In this document: in pieces, positions 53,467-62,830 of the stretch | Layout: the number at the start of each line of letters is the position of its first letter | Position numbering within the stretch: the stretch's first letter is position 1 | Source: Antarcticibacterium arcticum | Lineage (GTDB): Bacteria; Bacteroidota; Bacteroidia; Flavobacteriales; Flavobacteriaceae | NCBI RefSeq assembly: GCF_007993795.1 | Contig: NZ_CP042476.1 | Coordinates: forward strand, 3,286,001-3,350,000 | DNA: 64,000 nucleotides | Direction: 5' to 3' | Made by a program: the position numbers and the translations under genes | The notes under the pieces: generated by a model | What the model was told of the DNA's origin: nothing | The model's database searches: none | What the model saw: the letters and a program-made list of their open reading frames with translations, nothing else

Positions 53467-53480
53467 AATAAAACTTTTTT

Positions 53481-53518
53481 AGATTAAGACTGTGATCCAA
53501 ACAGTCTTAATCTTTTTC
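53481..53518 (+). terminator. terminator after small lipoprotein
   Basis: A perfect 13-bp stem AGATTAAGACTGT/ACAGTCTTAATCT with 7-nt loop, followed by TTTTTC. Confidence 0.85.
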
Positions 53519-53580
53519 TTTCATTTTTACTTCCTATATTTATCAATATTGTAAGATTTTACCTGTTAAAACCCCACATT

Positions 53581-55584
53581 TTGATTAAAGGAATTTCAGT
53601 TTTTTTAATATTGTTGCTTTCTATTTCTTGCAATAACAAGGTGATCAATAAAAAAGAAATAAATGAATTAGCTTCGGTAAAGGAGAGAATTTCCTTGATG
53701 AATTCTACCCCCAATACTGAAGAAAAGCTATCCCTTTCCTTAGAAATTAACAAGGCGATTAATAGGATCCAAAATGATACTATTAAAAATGACGCTCTTT
53801 TTTTATTAAGCTATGCGCATTATATAAACAAAGATTCTGTCCAATTTTTAAAGGTTAATAAACAGACATTTCAGCAATCCTTAAAATTAAAGGATACTTC
53901 AAAAATAGCTGAAGCTCACTATGATCTTGCCAATTTTTATTATTCAAAAGAAGAATTAGCTGGTGCATTTAAAAATTTCAATGAAGCGCAGAAACTTTAC
54001 TCGCACATTGAAGAAAATTTCCTTTCTGCAAAAATGCTCCTGTATATTTCATATATACAAAAAGATATTCACGATTATACCGGTAGTGAAATCAATTCTA
54101 TTCAGGCTATAAAAATATTTAAACCGCTTAAAAAGTATTTTTACTTATTTAGTGCATATAACAATCTGGGTATAATTTACGGGGAGCTTGAGGAATATGA
54201 GAGTGCGATAAATTCCTTTAAAGAATCTGAAAAATATCTTGAAAACATAAAAGACAAAAACAAGAATAAGGAAATAATATTGAACAATATAGGACTCGTT
54301 TATTCCAAGATGGGAGAATTTGTTCTTGCAGAAAATTCCTTTAAAGAGGTTCTGCAAAATCCGGAATTATCACAAACTGACCCTGAATTATATGCGATGG
54401 CATTGGATAATCTCGCTCATTCCGAAATGAAAAGGGGTAAAACATCAGGAGTGCTGGAAAAATTAAATAAATCTCTAAGAATTAGAGATAGTACGGGGCA
54501 TACAAGCGGTGTAGTAATTAATAAAATACACTTGGGGGAATATTACCTGAAGCAAAAGGATACAGCCAAAGCAAGTGAATTTTTTACCTCTGCAAAAAAC
54601 CTTGCCCAGGAATCGAACAATTTTAGGGACCTGTTAAAATCTCTCTTGTTTTTGTCCTCTTTAAATGATGATAAGGAAACATTAGATCAATATATACAAT
54701 TAAATGACAGCCTTCAAAAGGAAGAACGGGCTATAAGAAATAAATTTGCCCGTATTCGCTTTGAAACTGATGAATTTATTGCCCAGAACAATGAACTGAA
54801 CCTTCAAAAAAGGTGGATGATTTTTGGATTTTCCGGTTTGATTTTACTTTTGGTTTCAGTTTTTACCAATCGGAATCAAAGGATAAAGAACAGGGAATTA
54901 AAATTGATTCAGCAGCAGCAAAAAACCAATGAGGAAATTTATAATTTACTCATTGATTCCCAGACAATAATTGAGGATGCCCAGGAAAAGGAGAAAAAAC
55001 GTATTTCCCGGGAACTCCATGACGGAATTTTAAGTCAGTTTTTTGGGGTTAGGTTAAACCTGGAGTTTTTAAATGATTGTACAGATAAGGAATCTGTGGC
55101 AAAAAGAGGTATGTATATCAATGAACTCAAGCTACTTGAAAAGGATATTAGAAAGGTCTCTCATGAATTAAATATAGATTTCCTATCTTCAGAAAAAAGC
55201 TTCCTTCATATTGTAGCCGAGCTTCTAAAAGAGCAGGAAAATTACGCGAATTATAAAAGTGAATTGATTGTTGAAGACGAAATAAAATGGGAATATTTAC
55301 CTCCCAAATCCAAGATTAATTTATATAGGATCATTCAGGAAGCAATACATAATATCAATAAATACGCAGATGCCAGGAATGTAAAGGTTTCTTTTTTTCA
55401 ATCTGAGAAAGAAGTTCTGGTTAGTATTGAGGATGATGGGAAGGGCTTCGACCTGGAATCTGTAAAAGATGGGATAGGTTTAAAAAACATGAAAATGAGA
55501 AGTAAGGATTTAGATGGATCTATTTCTTTTAACTCCAATACCAATGGTACAAGGATTGAGATTAAATTGCCCCGAAAAATATGA
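53581..55584 (+). CDS. TPR-containing sensor histidine kinase, paralog of 34592-36604
   Basis: 667 residues. Lipoprotein-type signal (LILLLSISCNN), TPR repeats (for example AINSFKESEKYLENI, AENSFKEVLQNPEL), linker ERAIRNKFARIRFETDEFIA, and one membrane segment near 400-420. HisKA_3 with His480 (KKRISRELHDGILSQFF), HATPase with IQEAIHNINKYA, DDGKGFD and GIGLKNMKMRS. Start TTG, same form and same distance to His480 as the island paralog. The stop overlaps the regulator start (ATGA). Confidence 0.9.
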   Translation: MIKGISVFLILLLSISCNNKVINKKEINELASVKERISLMNSTPNTEEKLSLSLEINKAINRIQNDTIKNDALFLLSYAHYINKDSVQFLKVNKQTFQQSLKLKDTSKIAEAHYDLANFYYSKEELAGAFKNFNEAQKLYSHIEENFLSAKMLLYISYIQKDIHDYTGSEINSIQAIKIFKPLKKYFYLFSAYNNLGIIYGELEEYESAINSFKESEKYLENIKDKNKNKEIILNNIGLVYSKMGEFVLAENSFKEVLQNPELSQTDPELYAMALDNLAHSEMKRGKTSGVLEKLNKSLRIRDSTGHTSGVVINKIHLGEYYLKQKDTAKASEFFTSAKNLAQESNNFRDLLKSLLFLSSLNDDKETLDQYIQLNDSLQKEERAIRNKFARIRFETDEFIAQNNELNLQKRWMIFGFSGLILLLVSVFTNRNQRIKNRELKLIQQQQKTNEEIYNLLIDSQTIIEDAQEKEKKRISRELHDGILSQFFGVRLNLEFLNDCTDKESVAKRGMYINELKLLEKDIRKVSHELNIDFLSSEKSFLHIVAELLKEQENYANYKSELIVEDEIKWEYLPPKSKINLYRIIQEAIHNINKYADARNVKVSFFQSEKEVLVSIEDDGKGFDLESVKDGIGLKNMKMRSKDLDGSISFNSNTNGTRIEIKLPRKI

Positions 55585-56252
55585 ATGAATCAATAAAAAT
55601 ATTAATGGTAGATGACCACCCCATGATCCTGGATGGGTATAAGAATATCCTTAACAAATCATTAGGTGAGAAAAAGAATCTTTTAATTGATTTTGCCTTT
55701 AACTGTGAAGATGCGTTTAATAAGATAGAAACTTCCTTAAATACTTCGCCCTATCATCTTATTTACCTTGATGTAAGCCTCCCTCCGGCCAAAAAACTTA
55801 AAATTTTATGTGGTGAAGATCTGGGTATAAAAATTCGGGAGATTTCTCCGCAATCAAAGATCATTATAATGACCATGTACAGTGAAAACATGAGAATATA
55901 TAATTTAATGAAAAATATTAAACCTGAGGGGCTACTAATTAAAACAGATGTAAATCCTTTGGAATTTTTATCTTCATTTGAAAAAGTAATAGCTGGAAAT
56001 TTATATTATAGCCAGACAATAAATGAAATGCTCAGAAATCAATTCATTAATGAGTTGGTGCTTGACCCTATAGATCGCAGCATATTGTTTCATATTTCAA
56101 AAGGAGTAAAGACTAAAGATTTGGCCGGCATTGTAAATTTATCCCTGCCTGCAATAGAGAAAAGAAAAAGAAATATAAAAGAAGCTATAGGGGTTAAACA
56201 GGGAGGAGATTTAGTTCTTGTGGATAAGGCAAAGGAACTTGGCTTTTTGTAA
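55581..56252 (+). CDS. response regulator (REC plus LuxR-like HTH), paralog of 36608-37279
   Basis: 223 residues, the same length as the island paralog. Receiver with MVDDHPMI, Asp64 in LIYLDVSLPP, and Lys in LLIKTD. The C-terminal helix-turn-helix reads DRSILFHISKGVKTKDLAGIVNLSLPAIEKRKRN and the protein ends VDKAKELGFL. Coupled to the kinase by a 4-bp overlap. Confidence 0.9.
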   Translation: MNESIKILMVDDHPMILDGYKNILNKSLGEKKNLLIDFAFNCEDAFNKIETSLNTSPYHLIYLDVSLPPAKKLKILCGEDLGIKIREISPQSKIIIMTMYSENMRIYNLMKNIKPEGLLIKTDVNPLEFLSSFEKVIAGNLYYSQTINEMLRNQFINELVLDPIDRSILFHISKGVKTKDLAGIVNLSLPAIEKRKRNIKEAIGVKQGGDLVLVDKAKELGFL

Positions 56253-56354
56253 GTATGTAATCATAAATCCGGAAACAGGTCAAGGTTTTTAAATTGACCG
56301 CTGGATGAAAAAAAGCAGTTCTACATTTTCTCCTGAAGAAAAATTGCTTCTATT

Positions 56355-56894
56355 CTAATTATCAAACTCCCTTTCTTTCAGTTTTAAATATTCCCCAATT
56401 AACAGCACGGTTGGGAACAGGATTGTTTCCTCAAGCTCAGAATGTTTCTCCAGTTCTTTCTCATAACCTGAAATTTCCCCGGGGTTTTCTGTCGCGGCAT
56501 AATTCATCATTTTGCTCATAAAATGTTTGATCATCTGGTGTTCGGCGAGCATTACGCTCTCGTTCTTCCTGAATTTTTCTGTGAGCTTAAGGATCTTTCC
56601 GCTCTCCTCAGGCAATTCTCCATTGGCTAATAACTGCAGGATGCCCAAAGGAGGTAATACATAATCCTCTTCCTCCTTAAAATGAAATTCCAACAAATTA
56701 TACAGTTCTCTGGCAACTATCCCGGTACTGTCTTCATAGGCAGTCAATGGTTTCAGTTGATTCAGAAAATATGTATGTTCCTTCAGGATCTGGGAAGGTA
56801 CTTCGGCCGTGAATTGCGGAATCCGGGCTTCTTCCTTATCTCCGCAGCTGCCAGGCAACAGAAGGAGCGGGATCAAATATTTCCAGAACTTCAT
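56355..56894 (-). CDS. hemerythrin-like (HHE) domain lipoprotein
   Basis: 179 residues with lipobox LLPGSC and a four-helix HHE-type domain. Candidate metal ligands are His in KEHTYFL, EFHFKEEEDYVLP, AEHQMIKHFM and EKHSELEE. Likely binds a di-iron centre, with a role in oxygen, NO or iron handling that sequence cannot resolve. Single gene, convergent with the regulator at 55581. Confidence 0.8.
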   Translation of the reverse strand: MKFWKYLIPLLLLPGSCGDKEEARIPQFTAEVPSQILKEHTYFLNQLKPLTAYEDSTGIVARELYNLLEFHFKEEEDYVLPPLGILQLLANGELPEESGKILKLTEKFRKNESVMLAEHQMIKHFMSKMMNYAATENPGEISGYEKELEKHSELEETILFPTVLLIGEYLKLKEREFDN

Positions 56895-57230
56895 TGTTTT
56901 TTATGAAAGATAGATCAAGGTTTTGGGGAGAGAAATGATATTTATCACTTAAAACCGGAAATCAACTGTGAACCACGCTTGTTTTAAGAACCAGGATGCC
57001 AACTTCAAAAAAGCTAACGACTAAAGTGCCTCGACATTTAAATTTTCTCCCCTTCCTTTTTCCAATTTAATCCCTTAACCTCCCGGGTTGCCAATACCTG
57101 TGAGGGTTTTGAAATGTTTCCTGAAAGATCAAGAATGTTATAAAAGGCTTTTTTCTATAAATGCAATTGTTAAAATCCGTTGAAAAGTGGGAAACTTCCA
57201 TGTATCTTGCTGGAAAATTAAATACAATTT
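56895..57230. other. 336-bp gap
   Basis: Divergent region between the hemerythrin-like and DUF808 genes. No RNA gene or clear hairpin seen. Both promoters must lie here. Confidence 0.4.
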
Positions 57231-58115
57231 ATGGCTTCAGGATTTTTTGCACTTCTGGATGATGTGGCAGCACTTATGGATGATGTCGCGGTAATGGGTA
57301 AACTGGCGGGAAAGAAAACCGCCGGAATTTTGGGAGATGACCTCGCGGTGAATGCCGAAAAGGCTTCCGGTTTCATGTCTTCCCGCGAGATCCCGGTTTT
57401 ATGGGCTATTACCAAGGGTTCTTTCCTTAATAAATTAATCATATTGCCGCTGGCTTTTCTTTTAAGCTGGCTATATCCCCCCGCTATCATCGTGATTTTA
57501 TTACTGGGCGGACTCTACCTGGCCTATGAGGGAGCTGAAAAAGTTTATGAATGGGTTTTTCCGCACGCGCATGAAAAAACTACACCCGAGCTTAGGGAAA
57601 TTACAGAAGAAGAGGCCCTGAGTCTTGAGAAAGAGAAGATAAAATCGGCAGTGATCACAGATTTTATACTTTCTGTAGAAATAATTATCATAGCTCTTGG
57701 TACAGTTTCCGAAGAAACATTGACCCTTCAAATAGTGGTGGTTTCTATTATCGCGCTGGTTGCCACCGTAGGGGTTTATGGAATAGTTGCCCTGATCATT
57801 CGAATGGATGAGTTTGGAGCGAAACTAATTTCGATGAATGACAGAGATGACAGCATTTCAGATCACATAGGGATATTTCTGGTAAATGCTTTGCCCAAGG
57901 TCATTAAAAGTCTTTCGGTAATAGGAACAATAGCACTTCTTTTGGTATCCGGTGGCATCTTTGTACATAACATTCATTTCCTGCACGGACTATTTGAGAA
58001 AATCCCGGCGATAATTACAGAATTTTTAGTGGGATTGGTCGTAGGGATAGTTGTTTTGTTTTTGGTAAAGATGGGGGTTACAATCTGGAAGAAATTTTCC
58101 GCCCCCGCCTCCTAA
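57231..58115 (+). CDS. DUF808 family membrane protein
   Basis: 294 residues. It starts MASGFFALLDDVAALMDDVAVMGKLAGKKTAGILGDDLAVNA, the family hallmark, and has about five membrane segments (for example LIILPLAFLLSWLYPPAIIVILLLGG). E. coli YedI is a member; its function is not established. Single gene, followed by 154 bp without features. Confidence 0.92.
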   Translation: MASGFFALLDDVAALMDDVAVMGKLAGKKTAGILGDDLAVNAEKASGFMSSREIPVLWAITKGSFLNKLIILPLAFLLSWLYPPAIIVILLLGGLYLAYEGAEKVYEWVFPHAHEKTTPELREITEEEALSLEKEKIKSAVITDFILSVEIIIIALGTVSEETLTLQIVVVSIIALVATVGVYGIVALIIRMDEFGAKLISMNDRDDSISDHIGIFLVNALPKVIKSLSVIGTIALLLVSGGIFVHNIHFLHGLFEKIPAIITEFLVGLVVGIVVLFLVKMGVTIWKKFSAPAS

Positions 58116-58269
58116 CCCTCCACCCTTTAATATAAGTGACCCCGGAGAACATGTTGTAAATAATATGCCTAAATTGGTAATTATTTATGATTTGTTTAGG
58201 TTTGAATTATATTTTTTGTAAATTTAATAAGGTATCATAATTTATATTAATTGATTCTTATTTTTTAAA

Positions 58270-58812
58270 ATGAAAAATAGGGGGATATATTTACTTCTTT
58301 TCCTGCTTTTAATGCAGGCAGGATTCTCTCAGGAAATTTTTCAATCCCCAAATACCAGAATAAGCTTCTTTTCATCGGCTCCTGTAGAAGACATTGAAGC
58401 GGTTTCCAAGCAGGGAACCTCAGTTTACAATTCGGTTACAGGCGAAATTATTTTTAGGGTAAGAATAAGGAGTTTTAATTTTGCCAAATCGCTTATGGAA
58501 GAGCATTTCAATGAAAATTACATGGAATCTCACAAATATCCTCACGCTACTTTCCGTGGAAAATTATCTCCCATACCCAATACGGCTTCAAATGAGATTC
58601 AAACTGTTATGATATTGGGAGACCTGGAAATACACGGCAAGGTGAAAAACAGAAATATTCCTGCGGAAGTAAGATTCGTAAATAAAGAGATGCATTTAAA
58701 TTCAAATTTTGGAGTAGCCAATAAAGACCATAATATTAAAATTCCCCGGTTAATGTTCAGGAATATTGCTGAAGTAATTAAAGTTACGGTGGAAGCCACA
58801 TATAATCAATGA
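58270..58812 (+). CDS. YceI-like family protein
   Basis: 180 residues with a signal peptide (LLLFLLLMQAGFSQ). YceI lipocalin-like pattern: FQSPNTRISFFSSAPVEDIEAVS, NFAKSLMEEHFNENYMESHKYPHATFRG, and GDLEIHGKVKNR. Periplasmic carrier of an isoprenoid-like lipid is known for some members. It overlaps the next gene by 4 bp, so it forms an operon with the DUF5777 barrel and the His-rich lipoprotein. Confidence 0.9.
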   Translation: MKNRGIYLLLFLLLMQAGFSQEIFQSPNTRISFFSSAPVEDIEAVSKQGTSVYNSVTGEIIFRVRIRSFNFAKSLMEEHFNENYMESHKYPHATFRGKLSPIPNTASNEIQTVMILGDLEIHGKVKNRNIPAEVRFVNKEMHLNSNFGVANKDHNIKIPRLMFRNIAEVIKVTVEATYNQ

Positions 58813-59735
58813 GATCCATGAAAAATTTCCTCCTGTTTTGTGTAATTTTTATCACCTCCCTGGCTACTGCCCAGGACCTGGACTCCATTATGGGAAATCT
58901 GGAAGAACCTCCTAAAGAAAAGGTGATAGCAACCTTTAGAAGTCCCAAATTGGTATTACTTCAAACCAATGAGACTCAAAAAAAGCAAACTCTCACCTTT
59001 TGGGTGGGGCATAGATTTGGAGATATAGGAGGTGAATTTGGGGGGTCTCATACTCTTTTTGGCCTTGATGCGGCTACAGATATACATTTGGGGTTCGATT
59101 ATGGTATTACCGATGAACTTACGGTTGGAATTGGCCGCAGTAAATTTGACGAAACCTATAATTTCCAGGGAAAATACCGGCTTTTCTATCAGGTAGAAGA
59201 AGAAATGCCGGTTTCAATGACCGTTTTTGGCCAAACTTCCTGGATAACAAGAAAGGAAAATTTTGCTAATGAATTTGACGGGCAGGGAGACAGGATCAGT
59301 CATTTTCTACAATTGATCATTGCGAAAAAATTCTCTTCATCTTTATCCTTAATGCTTAATCCAGGTTATATAATAAGGCCACAGGTTTTGGACCCATTAG
59401 ATAAAGAAAACTTTTTTGTGTTGGGAATGGGTGGGAGATTAAAACTCACGAAAAGGCTGTCCCTAATAGCGGACTACACCTGGGTAAACGGATTGGACCG
59501 CCCCAACGACCTGGATCTTACCTATTACAATCCTCTGGGGATTGGATTGGAGATAGAAACCGGTGGCCATGTTTTTAGTCTGAATTTTCAAAATGCCACC
59601 TATATTACCGAAAATAATTTTATTCCATATACCCAAAAATCGTGGGAAGACGGCGGGGTCAGGTTTGGTTTTTCAATTTCGAGAAACTTCTTCCTGGGCC
59701 CAAGAGAAGATCCGGCAAATGTTGACGGATACTGA
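58809..59735 (+). CDS. DUF5777 family beta-barrel protein
   Basis: 308 residues with a signal peptide (FLLFCVIFITSLATAQ) and alternating beta strands typical of a small outer-membrane barrel (LTFWVGHRFGDIGGEFGG, HLGFDYGITDELTVGIGRS). It is regularly adjacent to YceI in Bacteroidota. ATG at 58809 overlaps the YceI stop; ATG at 58818 (MKNFLL) is an alternative start that looks more like a normal signal peptide. Confidence 0.85.
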   Translation: MRSMKNFLLFCVIFITSLATAQDLDSIMGNLEEPPKEKVIATFRSPKLVLLQTNETQKKQTLTFWVGHRFGDIGGEFGGSHTLFGLDAATDIHLGFDYGITDELTVGIGRSKFDETYNFQGKYRLFYQVEEEMPVSMTVFGQTSWITRKENFANEFDGQGDRISHFLQLIIAKKFSSSLSLMLNPGYIIRPQVLDPLDKENFFVLGMGGRLKLTKRLSLIADYTWVNGLDRPNDLDLTYYNPLGIGLEIETGGHVFSLNFQNATYITENNFIPYTQKSWEDGGVRFGFSISRNFFLGPREDPANVDGY

Positions 59736-59772
59736 TATTAGAAATAACTTTAACAACTTAATTTCAGGAATT

Positions 59773-60162
59773 ATGGATAGAAAAACCTTTATCAGGAAAA
59801 CCACCGCGGGGCTAATAATAGGCCTTCCCGTGGTTTCGATGTTTAGCTGCTCCTCGGGATCAGATGACGGACCCTCCCCAAGCCCAAGTCCAAGTCCAAA
59901 TCCGCAGGCAAATTGTTTGCAAAATGGAACCCAAAGCGCTATTAGTGCAAATCATGGACATACCCTCACGGTATCCAAGGAAGATGTAAATGCTGCAGTA
60001 GAAAAAAGCTATACGCTTAGTCAGGCAAGTACAGATAATCACATACATGAAATAACCATTTCGCCTACCCAGTTTAATACGTTAAAGGCAAACAATTCTA
60101 TTTCGGTTACCTCGACAAACCAGGCAGGGCACACCCATTCAGTAACTGTATCCTGCGCATAA
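59773..60162 (+). CDS. His-rich secreted lipoprotein
   Basis: 129 residues. MDRKTFIRKTTAGLIIGLPVVSMFSC is a signal with lipobox. A Ser-Pro repeat (PSPSPSPSPNP) follows, then a domain with spaced histidines: ANHGHTLTVS, DNHIHEITIS, AGHTHSVTVS. These three H-x-H blocks suggest a metal-binding (Cu or heme) surface domain. Third gene after YceI and DUF5777, 37 bp later; a terminator follows. Confidence 0.82.
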   Translation: MDRKTFIRKTTAGLIIGLPVVSMFSCSSGSDDGPSPSPSPSPNPQANCLQNGTQSAISANHGHTLTVSKEDVNAAVEKSYTLSQASTDNHIHEITISPTQFNTLKANNSISVTSTNQAGHTHSVTVSCA

Positions 60163-60165
60163 AGA

Positions 60166-60197
60166 AAACCGGGTCTTGATTGAGATCCGGTTTTTTT
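60166..60197 (+). terminator. terminator after His-rich lipoprotein
   Basis: AAACCGGGTCT pairs with AGATCCGGTTT around TGATTG, then seven T. Confidence 0.8.
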
Positions 60198-60206
60198 ATT
60201 TACTTA

Positions 60207-60234
60207 GTATTGAGTATTGAGTATTGAGTATTGT
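60207..60234. repeat. heptanucleotide tandem repeat (GTATTGA)
   Basis: Three GTATTGA units and one GTATTGT, same unit as at 21077-21111. The rest of the 60198-60602 gap shows no gene. Confidence 0.85.
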
Positions 60235-60602
60235 GGGAGGTATTGTATAATGTGAGATGTTAATCACCGCGCGAATTCAGAGTCCCTGAGAAAACTATTA
60301 ACGGATCATTTACACCAGAAATATTTCCCCTGTAGCCTTACCGGGACTACCAGAGGGCTGGCAGAAGAATTCAGTAAATGGATTATCCCTGTCACAAATT
60401 AAAATTCCGTGACATCAGATTCTTTAAATATTTGTCCCTATCACCCCTCACAAACCATAACGGATAACTCAAACCCACAAGTTATAACTTCCTTTATCTT
60501 ACCAATTCTATTATTGGACTGCTCAAAACTGCTTTGTACCGATTATTAAATTCCCCCTTTCATTTTCACAATAAATTAGGGTATAACTTAAAAAATGTGA
60601 TC

Positions 60603-61991
60603 ATGAAAACAACATTAAAACTTTTTGGGGGACTAATATTAATGGTTAGTCTGGGATCATGCGAAGTGGACGAGATTGAGACCGCCGATTCCGGTTTTTT
60701 AAATTCTGCCGATGTTAAAGCGGTGGCCAACTTTAACAACGGGATGATTAAAACTTACAGTCCTAAGACTGTGCTCCAATGGAACGAGTTGCTAAGCAAA
60801 TCTATAGATCAAACTTTACCACAACCTGTGGAGGTGAAACTATATGCTATGGTGACCCTGGCCATTCACGATGCCTTGAACAATGTAGTTCCTAAATATG
60901 AAACCTACGCTTTGGATAATTTGGATGTAGATCCCGCAGGTATTACCCACAAGAATATCGAATCAATTGCAGATGCGGCAGTTTCGCAAGCCGCCAGGGA
61001 TATTTTGGTCCAACTTTATCCTGGGGCTACCGTTGCCGCAGATGAGTTATTGAGCAGCCTGCTTGCCGAAATTGAGGATTCAGATCTCAAAATTCGGGGT
61101 ATGGATATAGGCAGGGATGCTGCTGCCGCTGTTCTTTATAAAAGAAGAAATGATTTTCCATTAATTTTTACTGCGTATGTGGGAGGTACGGCACCCGGAG
61201 AGTATCAATCTAATTTCCCTCCTTTTAATGCGCCGGGTCCCATCTGGCCCGCAAATGCTGTATTTGCTCCTAATTTGGGAAATCTTACTCCATTCGGTAT
61301 TTTATCAGGGGATCAATTCCGGGATGCGGCTCCTTATCCTTTAATTTCAAGTGAGTACCTGGCCGATTATAATGAGGTAAAATCTTTGGGTTGTACAGCC
61401 TGCCCTTTAAGGACAGAGGAGCAAACCGAAATTGGGGCATTTTGGATAGAAACCAATTCAAGTTCTATGAACAGGATGGCCAGGGCTCTGATTGTTCAGA
61501 AAAAACTGGATGGTTGGGAGGCTGCAAGACTTATTGGCCTTATCCAAATGTCACAGATAGATGCCTACATAGCATCTTTTGATGGAAAATACCATTATAA
61601 TTTATGGAGGCCAATTTCCGCCATACGCGGTGGGGATTCAGATGGTATTGAGGCAACCATTGGAGATGTAGACTGGACCCCAACTTTTCGCACCCCGCCA
61701 ACGCCTGAATTTCCGTCAACTCACGCCTATAGTGGTGGCGCTGCCGCCTTTGTATTTAAAGCATGCTTCAAAACCGACCATCTTAATATGACGGTTACAA
61801 GCCCATATTATTTACCGGGAGTGGAACGTCATCTTACCAGCTTTACTCAAATGGGGAATGAAAATGCCATTTCAAGGATCTATATAGGATACCACTTCAG
61901 AAAAGCTGTTGAGGTGGGAGAAAGACAGGGAAGAAAACTGGGAGAATATGTATTTGAGAACAATTTGAGGGAGCTTAAAAAGATCCTGTAA
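60603..61991 (+). CDS. vanadium-dependent haloperoxidase/PAP2-type lipoprotein
   Basis: 462 residues. Lipoprotein signal (GGLILMVSLGSC). Vanadium haloperoxidase-type motifs: KYHYNLWRPISAIRGGD (Lys/Arg-Pro), EFPSTHAYSGGAAAF (PSxH), and SRIYIGYHFRKAVEVG (SR...H). These residues bind phosphate or vanadate, so the activity may be haloperoxidase or acid phosphatase; sequence does not decide. The frame is open upstream to 60534; the ATG at 60603 gives the signal peptide. Single gene. Confidence 0.88.
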   Translation: MKTTLKLFGGLILMVSLGSCEVDEIETADSGFLNSADVKAVANFNNGMIKTYSPKTVLQWNELLSKSIDQTLPQPVEVKLYAMVTLAIHDALNNVVPKYETYALDNLDVDPAGITHKNIESIADAAVSQAARDILVQLYPGATVAADELLSSLLAEIEDSDLKIRGMDIGRDAAAAVLYKRRNDFPLIFTAYVGGTAPGEYQSNFPPFNAPGPIWPANAVFAPNLGNLTPFGILSGDQFRDAAPYPLISSEYLADYNEVKSLGCTACPLRTEEQTEIGAFWIETNSSSMNRMARALIVQKKLDGWEAARLIGLIQMSQIDAYIASFDGKYHYNLWRPISAIRGGDSDGIEATIGDVDWTPTFRTPPTPEFPSTHAYSGGAAAFVFKACFKTDHLNMTVTSPYYLPGVERHLTSFTQMGNENAISRIYIGYHFRKAVEVGERQGRKLGEYVFENNLRELKKIL

Positions 61992-62005
61992 ATGTCCTCC
62001 TGCAG

Positions 62006-62035
62006 AATAGTCCGGTTTAAAATGACCGGACTATT
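62006..62035. terminator. bidirectional hairpin between convergent genes
   Basis: Perfect 11-bp stem AATAGTCCGGT/ACCGGACTATT around TTAAAATG, between the haloperoxidase (+) and LytTR (-) genes. No long T run on the plus side. Confidence 0.6.
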
Positions 62036-62099
62036 ACAGGTTATTAAAGCAGATAACTCCTTTTAATTACAGCTGCATTATATACTTTTACCTTTACCT

Positions 62100-62828
62100 T
62101 TACCTTTCAGCCACTCCATTGGGTAAATTTCCGCCATGAGGAATGATCTTAAGAAATTCATTGGCATAACTTTTTCCAATAGGCAGTTCTTTACGGCCTA
62201 TCTCCACATCGGTTTTGGTGAAGGCTGTTATTTTTCGCAGAGAAACAATATAAGACCTGTGGATTCTCAAGAACTGGTTCTCCGGTAACATTTCCTCTAC
62301 GTGGTTTAAAGTTAGTTTTACCCTGAGTTCCCTGTTTTTGTCAATGTGAATAATAACATAATCGCGGTAGCTTTCCAGATATAGAATTTCCTTAAGAAAT
62401 ACTTTAACCATTTTTCGGTCGGCCCGAAAATACAGAAAGTTAATTGCGGAAACCTGATTGTCTGGCAAGGCATTATTTATTTGCCGCACTTTATTTATCG
62501 CTTTTAAAAATCGTTCAAATGATATAGGTTTAAGCAAATAATCTACCGCATTAAGTTCAAAGGCTTCAATGGCAAAATCTTTATGGGCCGTGGTGAAAAT
62601 TACTTTTGGAGGATGGGATAATATTCGTAAAAGTTGGGTGCCAAAAAGTTTCGGCATTTGTATATCCAGGAATATAAGGTCTACTTTTTCAGTGGCAAGA
62701 AGATTTAAAACCTCGAAACCATTCCTGCAAATTCCACAAATTTCCAATTGCGGCACTGCCTCAATATATTTGGTCAGGACCTTAATAGCCGGTGGTTCAT
62801 CATCTACAATAATACATCTGCACACCAT
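62100..62828 (-). CDS. LytTR-family response regulator
   Basis: 242 residues. Receiver with CIIVDDEPPA, phospho-acceptor Asp in LIFLDIQMPK and Lys in YLLKPIS, then a LytTR DNA-binding domain with NQFLRIHRSYIVSLRKI. A complete receiver, unlike the island LytTR at 33393. ATG at 62828 is preferred to a TTG at 62834; it overlaps the kinase end by 4 bp. Confidence 0.93.
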   Translation of the reverse strand: MVCRCIIVDDEPPAIKVLTKYIEAVPQLEICGICRNGFEVLNLLATEKVDLIFLDIQMPKLFGTQLLRILSHPPKVIFTTAHKDFAIEAFELNAVDYLLKPISFERFLKAINKVRQINNALPDNQVSAINFLYFRADRKMVKVFLKEILYLESYRDYVIIHIDKNRELRVKLTLNHVEEMLPENQFLRIHRSYIVSLRKITAFTKTDVEIGRKELPIGKSYANEFLKIIPHGGNLPNGVAER

Positions 62829-62830
62829 GA

